NCBI GenBank assembly: GCA_963825175.1
Contig: CAWGSA010000002.1
Span: 1,302,001-1,366,000 of the forward strand
DNA: 64,000 bases
Source of the DNA: DATFTF01 sp963825175
Lineage (GTDB): Bacteria > Acidobacteriota > Thermoanaerobaculia > UBA5066 > Gp7-AA6
Reading direction: 5' to 3'
Below are positions 32,009-40,324 of this stretch, piece after piece. Made by a program: the position numbers and the translations under genes. The notes under the pieces were generated by a model. It searched no databases. It had not been told where the DNA came from and saw only the letters and a program-made list of their open reading frames with translations. Each line of letters starts with the position of its first letter. Positions within the stretch are counted from its first letter, which is position 1.

Positions 32009-34474
32009 ATGGCCGATCCAGAGCAGAATCCTCAGCTCCGCGAGGCAATCGAGGAGTTGCAGCAGTATCTCTCCGATACGCTGCCGCCCCTCGTGGTCGC
32101 CGATTCCATCAAGCTTCTCCTGAAGTACCCTCCCCAGCTGGTGGCCTCGAACATCCACGCCTGGACCACCGCTCAATACAGGCGCGGGACCGAGATCCCG
32201 ATTTCCGACTATCTGTTTCACGCGGTCAAGAAGATCCAGCTCATGGGGGAATTCCGCCTGGTGCCGCACGAGCCCTTCGTGGCGTACCTCCAGGAACTGA
32301 AGAAAGACGTTCTGAGCTATTGCCCGGAAGGGGACCGCGAGTTCTTGAAGTCCAACCTCGACCGGCTCTCGGAAGCCGCGGCGTCGCTGGCCTCTCCGGT
32401 CGAGGTCTTGTTCCGCCAGAAGATGGGCGGCGCCGCCGACAGACCGCTGGCCAGCGCGGCCGCCGCACCGGTCGTGGCCGGTCCGGAGCTGGCCGGACTG
32501 CGCCGCGTCTCGCTCGTGCTCGAGCGCCTGGAGAGAGAAGTGCTGCGCGGCGCAAGCCCGAGAGAAACCGTCAAGAAGGGGCCGCTCGCGACGCAGACCC
32601 TGGCGGCGGCGGCGCGGATCTCGCAAAACGCGCAGGAGCTCGATCACATCCTCGAGCGCCTTCGCGACCTCGGCCTGGATGTGGGAACGGGCGACGTTCT
32701 CCGCTCGCTCGGCACGAGCCTGCCGGGATGGGTCCCCCCGCAGACCGAGCGCGCTCCCGGCGAGCCGGCCCCTTCGCCCGGCCCGACGGTCGAGGCGATT
32801 CGCAGGGTGGTCGTGGATACGGAGAATCCGGCGGAAGGGGGGCGCCGTTTCAACGAGATGGTGAAGACCGCGATCGAGCGCTTCAACGAGGGCTCGCTGC
32901 CGCAGGCGATCACCATGCTCGAGCTGGCCGAACGGATCATCGCGGAGCGAAAGGTCGATCCCGTCGTGGCCGAGATGGTCCGTCGCAAGGCCGACGATGA
33001 AATCGACGTGGAGCGGTTGCGCAAGTACGCCGAGGCGCCGGATCAGCAGGTCCTGTTGCGGCGGATGCTCAACTTCTTCGTGTCGCTGACCCCGGACGGG
33101 CTGCTCGCCAGCTTGAGCACGGAGATGAAACGCGAGCGACGGCGGCTGTTGCTGCTGCTGCTGGAGGTGCACGGCACTCCCGCCCGCCAGGCCGCGTTCG
33201 AGCGGCTCAATCTTCCGGTCGGTCAGGCCGCGGGGGACGAGGACTGGTACTTCCGGCGCAACCTGCTCTATCTGCTCCGGAGGATCCCGCGTCCGGCGAC
33301 GGCGAGTCTGGAAGAGGACGTGGACGTCGCGGTGCGCCACGCGGAGCTGCGTTTCCCCGCGCCGCTGGTCAAGGAAGCCATCGCCAACCTGGGCCAGTTG
33401 AGGCACGAGCGCGCGGAGAAGACTCTGATCGGTCTGCTCGAGGATCTGGAGGCCATGCTCCTCAAAGTTGGTGAAGCTCCCTACGATCCGCGCGAGATGC
33501 GCCTGCTCCTGGACCGGGTCGTGGCGGCGCTGGCCCGGTTCGGAACGAGCGGGGCTCGGCGGGCGGTGGTCGAACACGCCTTGAAGAACCGCAAGGAGCT
33601 GGGCGACACCATGTCGCGCCTGGCGGAGCTCGCCGGACAGGACCTGTCCGGGGACGGCGACGTCGTCGAAAGGCTCCTCGCGACGATGAAGGCCAACACG
33701 CCTTTCAAGCTGTTCGGTCTGGTGCTCCATCAGAACGACCGGAACCTCTACTACTGCATCGAGGCTCTTTCCACGACCCCGCACCCCAAGGTGGTGCAGG
33801 CGTTCCGGGACATTGTCAAGCGTCTGGCCGGCCACGAGGTCGCCAAGGCGGCGGCCAAGGCGCTGGCGGCGTTCCAAAGCGCCCCGGCTCCCGCGGCGGC
33901 GACCGCGGCGGCGGCTGAGGGCGCGAGCCTCTCCGGAGACCTCGAGCTCTTCGGTTTGCCGGCCCTTCTGCAGAGTCTTTCCGAGTCCCGGGTTTCGGGG
34001 TCTCTGACCCTGCGCGACCCCAAGGGTGAGATCTTCGGCATGATCCATCTGCGCGGCGGCAGGCTTTCCGCGTGCCGGACCGGCCGCCTGATGGGGGAGG
34101 AGGCTTATTTCCAGCTGCTGGAGCGGCCCCTCCCGGGGGGCTTTCTCTTCAATCGCCAGGCCGACTCCGCCGCGGACGAGAAGACTCCCTTGAAGGAGAT
34201 CCTGCCTCTGACTCTCGAAGGCATGCGCCGGTACGACGAGCTTCAACAAGCCGCGACTCTGGTTCCCGACGACACGGTGTTGAAGCCGACCGACGTGAAG
34301 CCGACGCCCCATCCCGACGAGCGGGACGGGATCCTGGTCAAGGATCTCTGGTCTCGCGTCGCGCAGGTCGCCACGCCGCGGCAATGCGAGGCCGACGTCC
34401 GGTCCGATTCCTACCGGATCCGTCGTCTCCTCACGCACTGGCTCGAGCAGGGCGCTCTGGTCGCGGGGGCGTAA
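32009..34474 (+). CDS. large helical protein with C-terminal DUF4388 domain
   Basis: This is an 821-residue cytoplasmic protein. Most of it is alpha-helical and resembles HEAT-like repeats (about 380-630, for example PLVKEAIANLGQLRHERAEKTL). A DUF4388 (PATAN-type) domain is near 640-730: LSGDLELFGLPALLQSLSES, GSLTLRDPKGEIFGMIHLRG, LPGGFLFNRQ. A winged-helix-like tail ends it. DUF4388 proteins are abundant in acidobacterial and deltaproteobacterial-type genomes and are thought to mediate protein contacts in signalling. It follows rho in the same direction after 117 bases but has its own TAACCT box at 31991-31996. Confidence 0.8.
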   Translation: MADPEQNPQLREAIEELQQYLSDTLPPLVVADSIKLLLKYPPQLVASNIHAWTTAQYRRGTEIPISDYLFHAVKKIQLMGEFRLVPHEPFVAYLQELKKDVLSYCPEGDREFLKSNLDRLSEAAASLASPVEVLFRQKMGGAADRPLASAAAAPVVAGPELAGLRRVSLVLERLEREVLRGASPRETVKKGPLATQTLAAAARISQNAQELDHILERLRDLGLDVGTGDVLRSLGTSLPGWVPPQTERAPGEPAPSPGPTVEAIRRVVVDTENPAEGGRRFNEMVKTAIERFNEGSLPQAITMLELAERIIAERKVDPVVAEMVRRKADDEIDVERLRKYAEAPDQQVLLRRMLNFFVSLTPDGLLASLSTEMKRERRRLLLLLLEVHGTPARQAAFERLNLPVGQAAGDEDWYFRRNLLYLLRRIPRPATASLEEDVDVAVRHAELRFPAPLVKEAIANLGQLRHERAEKTLIGLLEDLEAMLLKVGEAPYDPREMRLLLDRVVAALARFGTSGARRAVVEHALKNRKELGDTMSRLAELAGQDLSGDGDVVERLLATMKANTPFKLFGLVLHQNDRNLYYCIEALSTTPHPKVVQAFRDIVKRLAGHEVAKAAAKALAAFQSAPAPAAATAAAAEGASLSGDLELFGLPALLQSLSESRVSGSLTLRDPKGEIFGMIHLRGGRLSACRTGRLMGEEAYFQLLERPLPGGFLFNRQADSAADEKTPLKEILPLTLEGMRRYDELQQAATLVPDDTVLKPTDVKPTPHPDERDGILVKDLWSRVAQVATPRQCEADVRSDSYRIRRLLTHWLEQGALVAGA

Positions 34475-34480
34475 CCTCGC

Positions 34481-34572
34481 GTGCGAGGTGCGAGGTTCTA
34501 CGTTCTACGTTGTGAGGCCGTTGGTGCGAAGCCGTAGCCCCAACCGAGAACGTCGCACGTAGAACGTCGCAC
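34481..34572. repeat. GTnnnnn heptamer arrays, inverted pair
   Basis: The plus strand has GTGCGAG twice, GTTCTAC twice and GTTGTGA in unbroken seven-base steps (34481-34515). The minus strand has GTGCGAC, GTTCTAC, GTGCGAC and GTTCTCG (34572-34545). The arms point toward each other across about 30 bases and fill the whole gap between two convergent genes. Confidence 0.85.
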
Positions 34573-35891
34573 TATCTCCTCCGGCTCTTGCGCTTGGAAC
34601 GTCCAAAAGCGTCTCCCGGCTCGGAGAGAGGCATCTGCACCGAGACTTCTTCTCTGCGGCCCCGGTGCGGCGCGGAACGAGCGTGGGGACGCGGAGCGCT
34701 GGCGACGCGGCCGGAGTGGACCAGCTCTTCCGTCGGCCATTCCACGGGGATCTTGCGGCCGACCAGCTTCTCGATGGCGTCGAGTGAGAACACGTAGTCG
34801 TCGCACGCGAAGGAGAAAGCCTTTCCCAGCGCTCCGGCCCGGCCCGTCCGTCCGATCCGGTGGACGTAGTCCTCGGCGTCCTGCGGCAGGTCGTAGTTGA
34901 TGACGTGCGAAACGCCCTCGATGTGGAGGCCCCGCGAGGCCACGTCGGTCGCCACCAGGACGGCGAGCTGCCCTTCCTTGAAGTCCTTGAGGATCTTGAG
35001 TCGCCGCTCCTGCGGCACGTTGCCGGCGAGCGCCCGCGCGGGGTAGCCGTTGGCCGCCAGGCCGCGGACCACCTCCAGGGCCGCGTCGCGGCGATTGACG
35101 AAGATGAGGATCCTCTGACCGCCCTCGCGTTGGAGTAGGCCGAGCAGCAGTCGGAACTTCTCCCGGGAGGAAACGTGGTAGAGGACCTCGGTGATCCCGT
35201 AGGCCAGGATCCGCTCGGGTTCCACCGCGACCCGCACGGCGTTGTTCGTGTGCTCGTACGCCAGCTCCATGACGCGCGGCGTCAGCGTGGCCGAGAAGAG
35301 GAGGGTCTGCCGGCGATGGTAAGGAGGGCAGCGTCGAAGGATGCGCCTCAGGTCGCGGATGAAACCCATGTCGAACATCCGGTCGGCTTCGTCGATGACG
35401 AGGATCTCGACGTCGGCGAACGTCGTGGCCCGCTGTTCCTCATAGTCGAGCAGCCTCCCCGGAGTTCCAACCAGAAGATCGGGGACCGTCCTGACCGCGT
35501 CTCGCTGGCCGTGATAGTCGATGCCGCCGTAGACGGCGAGGTTGATCAATCCGGTGTGTTTCCCCAGCAACTCCGCGTCCTGGCGGATCTGAACGACGAG
35601 CTCCCGGGTCGGTGCGACGACCAGCGCGCGCGGGCCGCGGGCGGGTCCGGAGCGCGCCTTTCGAAGGAGCCGGGAAAAGATCGTGGTCAGGTACGCCGCG
35701 GTCTTGCCGGTTCCCGTCTGAGCCTGACCCGCGACGTCGCGGCCGGCCAGAGCCATCGGCAGGGTCTCGGCCTGGATCGGCGTGGCGAAGACAAACCCGG
35801 CCTCGGAAAGGCCCCACCGGACCTCGTCGGGCAGGTCGTATTCGGAGAGCAGGTGGTTGGTGAGGTGGTGCTCGGTATCGGTGGAAACCAT
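34572..35891 (-). CDS. DEAD-box RNA helicase, RhlB/RhlE type
   Basis: The 439-residue protein shows all the helicase motifs: a Q motif near FATPIQAETLP, motif I AQTGTGKT, Ia PTREL, II IDEADRMFDMGF, III SATL, IV ILIFVN, V ATDVASRGLHIEGV and VI HRIGRTGRAG. A basic, disordered tail (SKRKSRRR) probably binds RNA. Such enzymes unwind short RNA duplexes in mRNA decay or ribosome assembly. The stop abuts the right arm of a heptamer array. Confidence 0.93.
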   Translation of the reverse strand: MVSTDTEHHLTNHLLSEYDLPDEVRWGLSEAGFVFATPIQAETLPMALAGRDVAGQAQTGTGKTAAYLTTIFSRLLRKARSGPARGPRALVVAPTRELVVQIRQDAELLGKHTGLINLAVYGGIDYHGQRDAVRTVPDLLVGTPGRLLDYEEQRATTFADVEILVIDEADRMFDMGFIRDLRRILRRCPPYHRRQTLLFSATLTPRVMELAYEHTNNAVRVAVEPERILAYGITEVLYHVSSREKFRLLLGLLQREGGQRILIFVNRRDAALEVVRGLAANGYPARALAGNVPQERRLKILKDFKEGQLAVLVATDVASRGLHIEGVSHVINYDLPQDAEDYVHRIGRTGRAGALGKAFSFACDDYVFSLDAIEKLVGRKIPVEWPTEELVHSGRVASAPRPHARSAPHRGRREEVSVQMPLSEPGDAFGRSKRKSRRR

Positions 35892-35949
35892 AGATCCCGA
35901 TCGTGATCTTATCAGCTTGCCCCCTTTGGGGCGGGATGCGGGGACGCGG

Positions 35950-36585
35950 TCAGCTCGATCGACGGGTTTTCCCGAAGTCGTTCACCAGCGGCCGGCCGGT
36001 GGCTTCGGCAAGGATCTCTGCGATTCTCCGTTTCTCCTTGGGCCCCGCGGCTCCGGCCAGCGGCTCGAGCCTCCCCCCTCGCCGCGCCGCGAGCCGTTCG
36101 ACCGCCCACGTCCACCATGGGGAGAGCGGAAGGAACGTCTCTCTCCAGCACTCGATCTCCGCGAGCGGGATGCGGCGAACCCGCGTCTTCTCGAACGTAG
36201 TGGTGGTGATGGTCACGAGGTCGGACCCGACCTCGACGGTTTCCTCCGCGAACGACAGGGCGGCGAGGCCGACGAAGGCCAGAGGGGTGAAGATGCCCAC
36301 GGCGATCGTGAGAGCAACCAGAAGGGGAAGCGGAAGGTCGCCGAAGTCCCCTCGCTTCAAGGCGATTTCCCAGGTCTCGCCGACCCGGGCCGCGCCGAAC
36401 AACGTGGAGCCGAGGAGGACGGCCGCCGCGACGGCCAGCCGCAGGCGCGCGCCGGAGGTGCGAACGAGAGGACGAATCTCGACCCTCAGGAATCCGGGTT
36501 CCGCCGTCACGACCACGCGCTTGCCCGGGTCGCCGGCGGGCGGGGTTCCTTCCGAGCTTTCTTGAAATGGATCCTGGCATTCCAT
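35950..36585 (-). CDS. membrane protein with PH-like domain, unknown function
   Basis: The 211-residue product has two transmembrane helices (about 48-68, LRLAVAAAVLLGSTLFGAA, and 85-110, LPLLVALTIAVGIFTPLAFV). These interrupt a beta-rich region: EPGFLRVEIRPLVR before them, and VEVGSDLVTITTTTFEKTRVRRIPLAEIECW after them. This pattern resembles small membrane proteins with a bacterial pleckstrin-like fold. No function is known. It is co-directional with the helicase, 58 bases upstream of it. Confidence 0.7.
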   Translation of the reverse strand: MECQDPFQESSEGTPPAGDPGKRVVVTAEPGFLRVEIRPLVRTSGARLRLAVAAAVLLGSTLFGAARVGETWEIALKRGDFGDLPLPLLVALTIAVGIFTPLAFVGLAALSFAEETVEVGSDLVTITTTTFEKTRVRRIPLAEIECWRETFLPLSPWWTWAVERLAARRGGRLEPLAGAAGPKEKRRIAEILAEATGRPLVNDFGKTRRSS

Positions 36586-36668
36586 AGCATTTGCCGGTGA
36601 GCGCCGGGCGCTCCGGCATCCCCGACGGGAATTGTATGATCGGGCCTCCGGCAGAAGGAGGAGCGAGA

Positions 36669-37157
36669 GTGGCGAAGAAGAAGAAGGCGGCGAAGAAGGC
36701 GGCCCGGAAGGCCTCCCGGGGCGCCGCGAAGAGATCCGCCCGCACCGGCCGGAAGAGAGTGCCGACCGCCTCGCGGGCTACCGCGAAAAAGAGAAAAAGC
36801 ACGAGGAAGGCCGCGACCAGGAAGGTTGCGGCCCGGAAACCCGCGTCCAAGAAGAAGACGGCTCCGAAGAAGCCGGCGGCGACGACGCGCCCGACCGCGG
36901 CCCGCCCGGCCAGGGGGAAAGCCGCGACACCGTCGGCGACCGTGCCCGTCGTCCCGGCTGGAGAGATGTTCGGCGAGGGCAATTGGAAGGCCGACGAGGA
37001 GTACCGCGAGGGAGTCAGGGTCTTTTCCGAGGAGCACGACGCCGAGGACCTCGCCCGTCACGCGGCCGAGGAGCTGGAGGACGAGGAGGACGATGTCGAG
37101 GAAGAGGGCCTCCCGGAAGAGCCCGAGGCCCCTCCGGAGGAGGACTCGGAGTGGTAG
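36669..37157 (+). CDS. histone H1-like nucleoid protein with acidic tail
   Basis: The GTG start at 36669 follows AAGGAGGAG (36655-36663). The product is 162 residues. About the first 95 are lysine, arginine and alanine repeats (VAKKKKAAKKAARKASRG, ATAKKRKSTRKAATRKV) like the tail of eukaryotic H1 and bacterial Hc1-type proteins. The last 50 are strongly acidic (EELEDEEDDVEEEG). The basic half should bind DNA without sequence preference. The acidic tail may moderate this or contact partners. Low complexity makes homology hard to judge. Two hairpins follow the stop. Confidence 0.75.
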   Translation: MAKKKKAAKKAARKASRGAAKRSARTGRKRVPTASRATAKKRKSTRKAATRKVAARKPASKKKTAPKKPAATTRPTAARPARGKAATPSATVPVVPAGEMFGEGNWKADEEYREGVRVFSEEHDAEDLARHAAEELEDEEDDVEEEGLPEEPEAPPEEDSEW

Positions 37158-37181
37158 ACTGGATCCGTCTGTAAAACCATT

Positions 37182-37240
37182 GCCGGGCTCTTGCCCGGCT
37201 GGCGAAGAGAAGGTCCCGAGAGATCGGGACCTTCTGCTTT
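37182..37240 (+). terminator. double hairpin terminator after the H1-like gene
   Basis: The first stem GCCGGGC/GCCCGGC (37182-37199) is followed by a perfect 12-base-pair stem AGAAGGTCCCGA/TCGGGACCTTCT (37208-37235) with a GAGA loop, then GCTTTG. The T-tract is short. The second hairpin is the more convincing terminator and could also serve the convergent thioesterase gene. Confidence 0.7.
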
Positions 37241-37275
37241 GTGGGCACGCAAGCGTCGAGGCGCGCCGCGGATCT

Positions 37276-37644
37276 TCAGCTCGGAATCGGCGTCGGCTTG
37301 CGGTTCTCGTCCAGATTGACGAACGTGACTTCGGCCTCCGTCACCTTGAACCGCTGTCCGCCTCCTCCCGACCTCTCCGACAGGACTTCCACGGCGACGG
37401 TGATCGAAGTGCGACCGATCCGCACGAGCCGGGTATAGAACGAGACCAGGTCGCCGACGTAGACCGGCTCGTGGAACACCACCTCACGCATCGCGACCGT
37501 CACGATGAAGGCCGCTCCGTGTCGCTTGGCTTCCACCGCCGCCGCCTGGTCGATGTAGGAGAGGATCACGCCGCCGAAGATCGTGCCGTGGGCGTTGGTG
37601 TCCTTGGGCATCATGATCACGCGGATCGAGGGTTCGCTTTGCAC
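37276..37644 (-). CDS. acyl-CoA thioesterase, YciA-like hotdog fold
   Basis: The 122-residue hotdog protein has the family core MPKDTNAHGTIFGGVILSYIDQAAAVEA, shown here only in part (NAHGTIFGG and the catalytic Asp in SYIDQ), and later VVFHEPVYVGDLVSFY. It hydrolyses acyl-CoA. The GTG at 37644 is chosen because an ATG 14 codons upstream would lie inside a heptamer array (37645-37687), whose sequence is repetitive and not protein-like. Confidence 0.85.
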   Translation of the reverse strand: MQSEPSIRVIMMPKDTNAHGTIFGGVILSYIDQAAAVEAKRHGAAFIVTVAMREVVFHEPVYVGDLVSFYTRLVRIGRTSITVAVEVLSERSGGGGQRFKVTEAEVTFVNLDENRKPTPIPS

Positions 37645-37772
37645 GGTCTCAAGTCTAAGGTCCAGGGTCCCAAGTTGAAAGTTCACATCGGGCCGGAACG
37701 GAACCTGGCACCTCGAAGCGCCTGGAACCCTTTCGCATCGAGACCTGAGACCTGAGACCTTGGACCCCAGAC
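37645..37772. repeat. GTnnnnn heptamer arrays, inverted pair
   Basis: On the plus strand GTCTCAA, GTCTAAG, GTCCAGG, GTCCCAA, GTTGAAA and GTTCACA run without a gap (37646-37687). On the minus strand GTCTGGG, GTCCAAG, GTCTCAG, GTCTCAG and GTCTCGA run from 37772 to 37738. The heptamers differ in sequence from those at other sites but keep the GT phase and the inward-facing arms. Confidence 0.82.
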
Positions 37773-37776
37773 CGGC

Positions 37777-38166
37777 TCAACGCCGCGCCGACGTTGGAAT
37801 CAGCGGCGGATGGTAGTCCACAGAGGCTCGCACGATCACGCCGTCGGTAAAGTGGACGATCATCGTGCCGTTCTCGTAGTAGTAGGTCCACAGATCGTGC
37901 GTGGAGCTGCCGTCGGTGTGCACTCCGATCGATGGACGGCCGATGGCGGCCACCACCTTGTCTGTGCTCATCCCCGGGTCGATCTTCCGACGGGCCTCGG
38001 TCAGCGATCCCGGCAGCATCGCCGCCCCCACTCCTCCAATTCTCTCCGCCTGTCGGTAGAGCCGGTTTTCCCACCACCGCGGCAACCACAGAGCGGCGGC
38101 CACGCCGAGAACGAGCAGGGCCAGGAGAGCAGCCTTCGAGCGCCGCGGAGGACCTTCCGTGGTCAC
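37777..38166 (-). CDS. SmpA/BamE-like small membrane-anchored protein
   Basis: The 129-residue product has one N-terminal membrane helix (AALLALLVLGVAAALWLP). The soluble part has the SmpA/OmlA-like pattern: a PGMSTDKVVAAIGRPS helix, then HDLWTYYYENGTMIVHFTDGVIV. The fold is found in BamE and in many small envelope proteins. The GTG start at 38166 overlaps the previous stop by four bases. Whether it belongs to the BAM complex cannot be told. Confidence 0.65.
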   Translation of the reverse strand: MTTEGPPRRSKAALLALLVLGVAAALWLPRWWENRLYRQAERIGGVGAAMLPGSLTEARRKIDPGMSTDKVVAAIGRPSIGVHTDGSSTHDLWTYYYENGTMIVHFTDGVIVRASVDYHPPLIPTSARR

Positions 38167-38507
38167 GACACGGCCTCCGTCGCGCCAAACTCGAAGAGAA
38201 TCCTCTTGTCCAGATCCATCGCCCGGTGAGCGAGAGCCTGGCCTCCCTCTGCTTGCGCCGTCGCGGCCTGGCGTCCGACCTCGGCCAGCGCCGCCCGGGC
38301 CGCGCACATATGCTCGGCCTGTTCCTTCGGTCCGCCGGACAGGGCGCCCGCGACGTGCGCCGGGACGGACACCGCCGCCTTGCGCAGGCGCGTCGAGGTC
38401 ACCGCGGACCGCTCGCGCGCGCACTCCGCGACGTCGTACGCATCGCGCGCCAGGGCCATGGCGTCGTTCCACAGCGGATGACCCTTGGAGTCGGGGCGGA
38501 CGGTCAT
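38163..38507 (-). CDS. four-helix bundle protein (23S rRNA intervening-sequence type)
   Basis: The 114-residue helical protein keeps the landmarks PLWNDAMALARDAYDVAE, TSTRLRKAAVSVPAHVAGAL and an amphipathic C-terminal pair of helices of the four-helix bundle family. That family was first seen encoded in intervening sequences of 23S rRNA genes. Here it is a free-standing gene, coupled by a four-base overlap to the SmpA-like gene. Its function is unknown. Confidence 0.75.
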   Translation of the reverse strand: MTVRPDSKGHPLWNDAMALARDAYDVAECARERSAVTSTRLRKAAVSVPAHVAGALSGGPKEQAEHMCAARAALAEVGRQAATAQAEGGQALAHRAMDLDKRILFEFGATEAVS

Positions 38508-38524
38508 CGTCGCAGCAGATCAGG

Positions 38525-38545
38525 GGTCACAGGTCAAGGTTCAAA
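38525..38545 (+). repeat. short heptamer array
   Basis: GGTCACA, GGTCAAG and GTTCAAA follow one another in seven-base steps in the gap before mdh. A partial opposing copy (GGGTCAC on the minus strand, near 38580-38586) lies about 35 bases away. The match is weaker than at the other sites. Confidence 0.5.
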
Positions 38546-38633
38546 CATATCAGAACGCTCGTCTTGTTTCTGATTTCTTCGTGACCCGTCAGCCCTTAAC
38601 GCGAGCCCGCGACTCGGATAAGATCGAGGCAAG

Positions 38634-39557
38634 ATGCAACAGAAGGTCACGGTCGTCGGAGCGGGAAACGTCGGCGCGACGGTGGCCCAGCGGATCGTCG
38701 AGAAAGAGATTGCCGACGTCGCGCTGGTGGACATCATCGAAGGGGTGCCGCAGGGCAAGGCGCTCGATATCATGGAGTCGGCGCCCGTCGAACGGTTCGA
38801 CGCGCGGTTGTCCGGCTCCAACGGCTACGCCGACACCGCCGGTTCGCAGGTCATCGTGATCACCGCCGGCGTCCCCCGCAAGCCGGGGATGAGCCGCGAC
38901 GATCTGGTGGCCATCAACGAGGGAATCGTGTCCGACGTCGTGAAGAAGGTCCTGCCCGGGTCGCCCGACGCGGTGCTCATCGTGGTCTCCAATCCGCTCG
39001 ACGCGATGTGCGAGGTCGCCCGGCGGGTGTCCGGCCTTCCCCGCGAGCGCGTTTTCGGGATGGCCGGCGTCCTCGACTCGGCGCGGATGCGGTGCTTCCT
39101 GGCCGAGGCCTTGAACGTCTCGGTCGAGTCGACGCACGCGTTCGTTCTGGGCGGGCACGGCGACACCATGGTGCCACTGCCTCGCTACTCGACCGTGGGA
39201 GGCGTGCCGGTCACCGAGCTGCTGCCCAAGGAGAAGCTCGACGCGATCGTCCAGCGCACGCGCGACGGCGGAGCGGAGATCGTCAATCTGCTCAAGACCT
39301 CCGCGTGGTACGCGCCGGCCGCGGCGGTGGCCGAGATGGTCGACTCGGTCCTGCGAGACAAGAAGAAGATCCTCCCGTGCGCGGCTTATCTGCAGGGGGA
39401 GTACGGTCTGAAGGACGTCTACCTGGGCGTCCCGGTCAAGCTCGGGCGCCGGGGGGTCGAGCAGATCGTCGAGATCACCCTGACCGCGCAGGAGAAGGCG
39501 GCCCTGGAGAAGTCCGCCGGCGCCGTGCGGGAGCTCTTCAAGATCCTGAAGGTATGA
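38634..39557 (+). CDS. mdh: malate dehydrogenase, LDH-like type
   Basis: The 307-residue NAD-dependent enzyme oxidises malate to oxaloacetate. It has the dinucleotide motif VVGAGNVGATVA, the substrate arginines and hinge in ITAGVPRKPGMSRDDL, SNPLDAM and the catalytic His in VLGGHGDTMVPL. It belongs to the lactate-dehydrogenase-like class of malate dehydrogenase. It is the first gene of the TCA operon. A TAAGAT box nine bases before the ATG suggests an almost leaderless transcript. The stop overlaps the start of sdhC by four bases. Confidence 0.95.
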   Translation: MQQKVTVVGAGNVGATVAQRIVEKEIADVALVDIIEGVPQGKALDIMESAPVERFDARLSGSNGYADTAGSQVIVITAGVPRKPGMSRDDLVAINEGIVSDVVKKVLPGSPDAVLIVVSNPLDAMCEVARRVSGLPRERVFGMAGVLDSARMRCFLAEALNVSVESTHAFVLGGHGDTMVPLPRYSTVGGVPVTELLPKEKLDAIVQRTRDGGAEIVNLLKTSAWYAPAAAVAEMVDSVLRDKKKILPCAAYLQGEYGLKDVYLGVPVKLGRRGVEQIVEITLTAQEKAALEKSAGAVRELFKILKV

Positions 39558-40198
39558 CCGAAGCGGGCACCGAATCGGCTTCCCTCGTCGACCGGCACTT
39601 CTGGCTGCGGCGGCTGCACTCGCTGTCGGGGATCCTGCCGATCGGAGGATTCCTGGCCTTCCACCTTTACGAGAACTATCAGGCGACGCGCGGCCCGGAC
39701 GCCTACAACGAGATGACCCGCAAGCTCCAGACCCTCCCGTTCGCCGTGGCGCTGGAGATCCTGGTGATCGCCGTGCCCCTCTTTTTTCACGGGATCTACG
39801 GCCTGTTCATCACTGGCACGGCCAAGCCCAACGTCTTCTCCAACCGCTACACGCGCAACTGGATGTACTTCCTCCAGCGCGCGACGGGAGTGGTGGTCTT
39901 CGCGTTCATTCTGTTCCACTACTGGACGACCCGGCTGGTCCAGCTTCACGATCACGAGAGTCTCGATCTCTTTCGCCAGGTTCAGGCGGCGGTGTCCAAC
40001 CCCTGGATTTACGCTTTCTACGTCGCGGGGATCCTCAGCGCGACCTTCCACCTGGCCAACGGCATCTGGTCGTTCTCGATCGTGTGGGGGTTGACCATCG
40101 GGCCGAAGGCCCAGAAGCGCATGGCGTACGTTTCCGCAGTCGTGTTCCTGGTGTTGTCAGTCATCGGAGTGCGGAGCATTTCCGCGTTCAGGCTATGA
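39554..40198 (+). CDS. sdhC: succinate dehydrogenase cytochrome b558 subunit
   Basis: The 214-residue integral membrane protein has five predicted helices and histidines in each expected helix (RLHSLSG, LAFHLYEN, FFHGIYGLF, LFHYWTTRL, TFHLANGIW). This matches the single, large, dihaem anchor of the Bacillus-like succinate dehydrogenase/fumarate reductase class. No separate SdhD is encoded, as expected for this class. The ATG overlaps the mdh stop. Confidence 0.93.
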   Translation: MTEAGTESASLVDRHFWLRRLHSLSGILPIGGFLAFHLYENYQATRGPDAYNEMTRKLQTLPFAVALEILVIAVPLFFHGIYGLFITGTAKPNVFSNRYTRNWMYFLQRATGVVVFAFILFHYWTTRLVQLHDHESLDLFRQVQAAVSNPWIYAFYVAGILSATFHLANGIWSFSIVWGLTIGPKAQKRMAYVSAVVFLVLSVIGVRSISAFRL

Positions 40199-40206
40199 AG
40201 ACGGGC

Positions 40207-40295
40207 GTAAGGGGGGAGGCGTGAGGCGTGAGGCGAGGGGAGTGAGGAGGCCGGACTCCCCGGCTTGGCCTGACGCCTTCCGCCTGACGCCTGAT
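40207..40295. repeat. GTGAGGC-type heptamer arrays between sdhC and sdhA
   Basis: The plus-strand arm (40207-40234) reads GTAAGGG, GGGAGGC, GTGAGGC, GTGAGGC. The minus-strand arm (40295-40268) reads ATCAGGC, GTCAGGC, GGAAGGC, GTCAGGC. The arms can pair in the polycistronic message. They separate sdhC and sdhA by 126 bases, where the other mdh-sdhC junction overlaps. Confidence 0.85.
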
Positions 40296-40324
40296 GAGAC
40301 GACGCCTCCGAGAGCGAGCTTCCT

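Noticed and set aside
30377..34438. A very long open frame on the minus strand across rho and the DUF4388 gene
   Set aside because: It runs opposite to two well-supported genes, is rich in Arg, Gly, Asp and His with no family motif, and arises because GC-rich codons rarely contain stops on the other strand.
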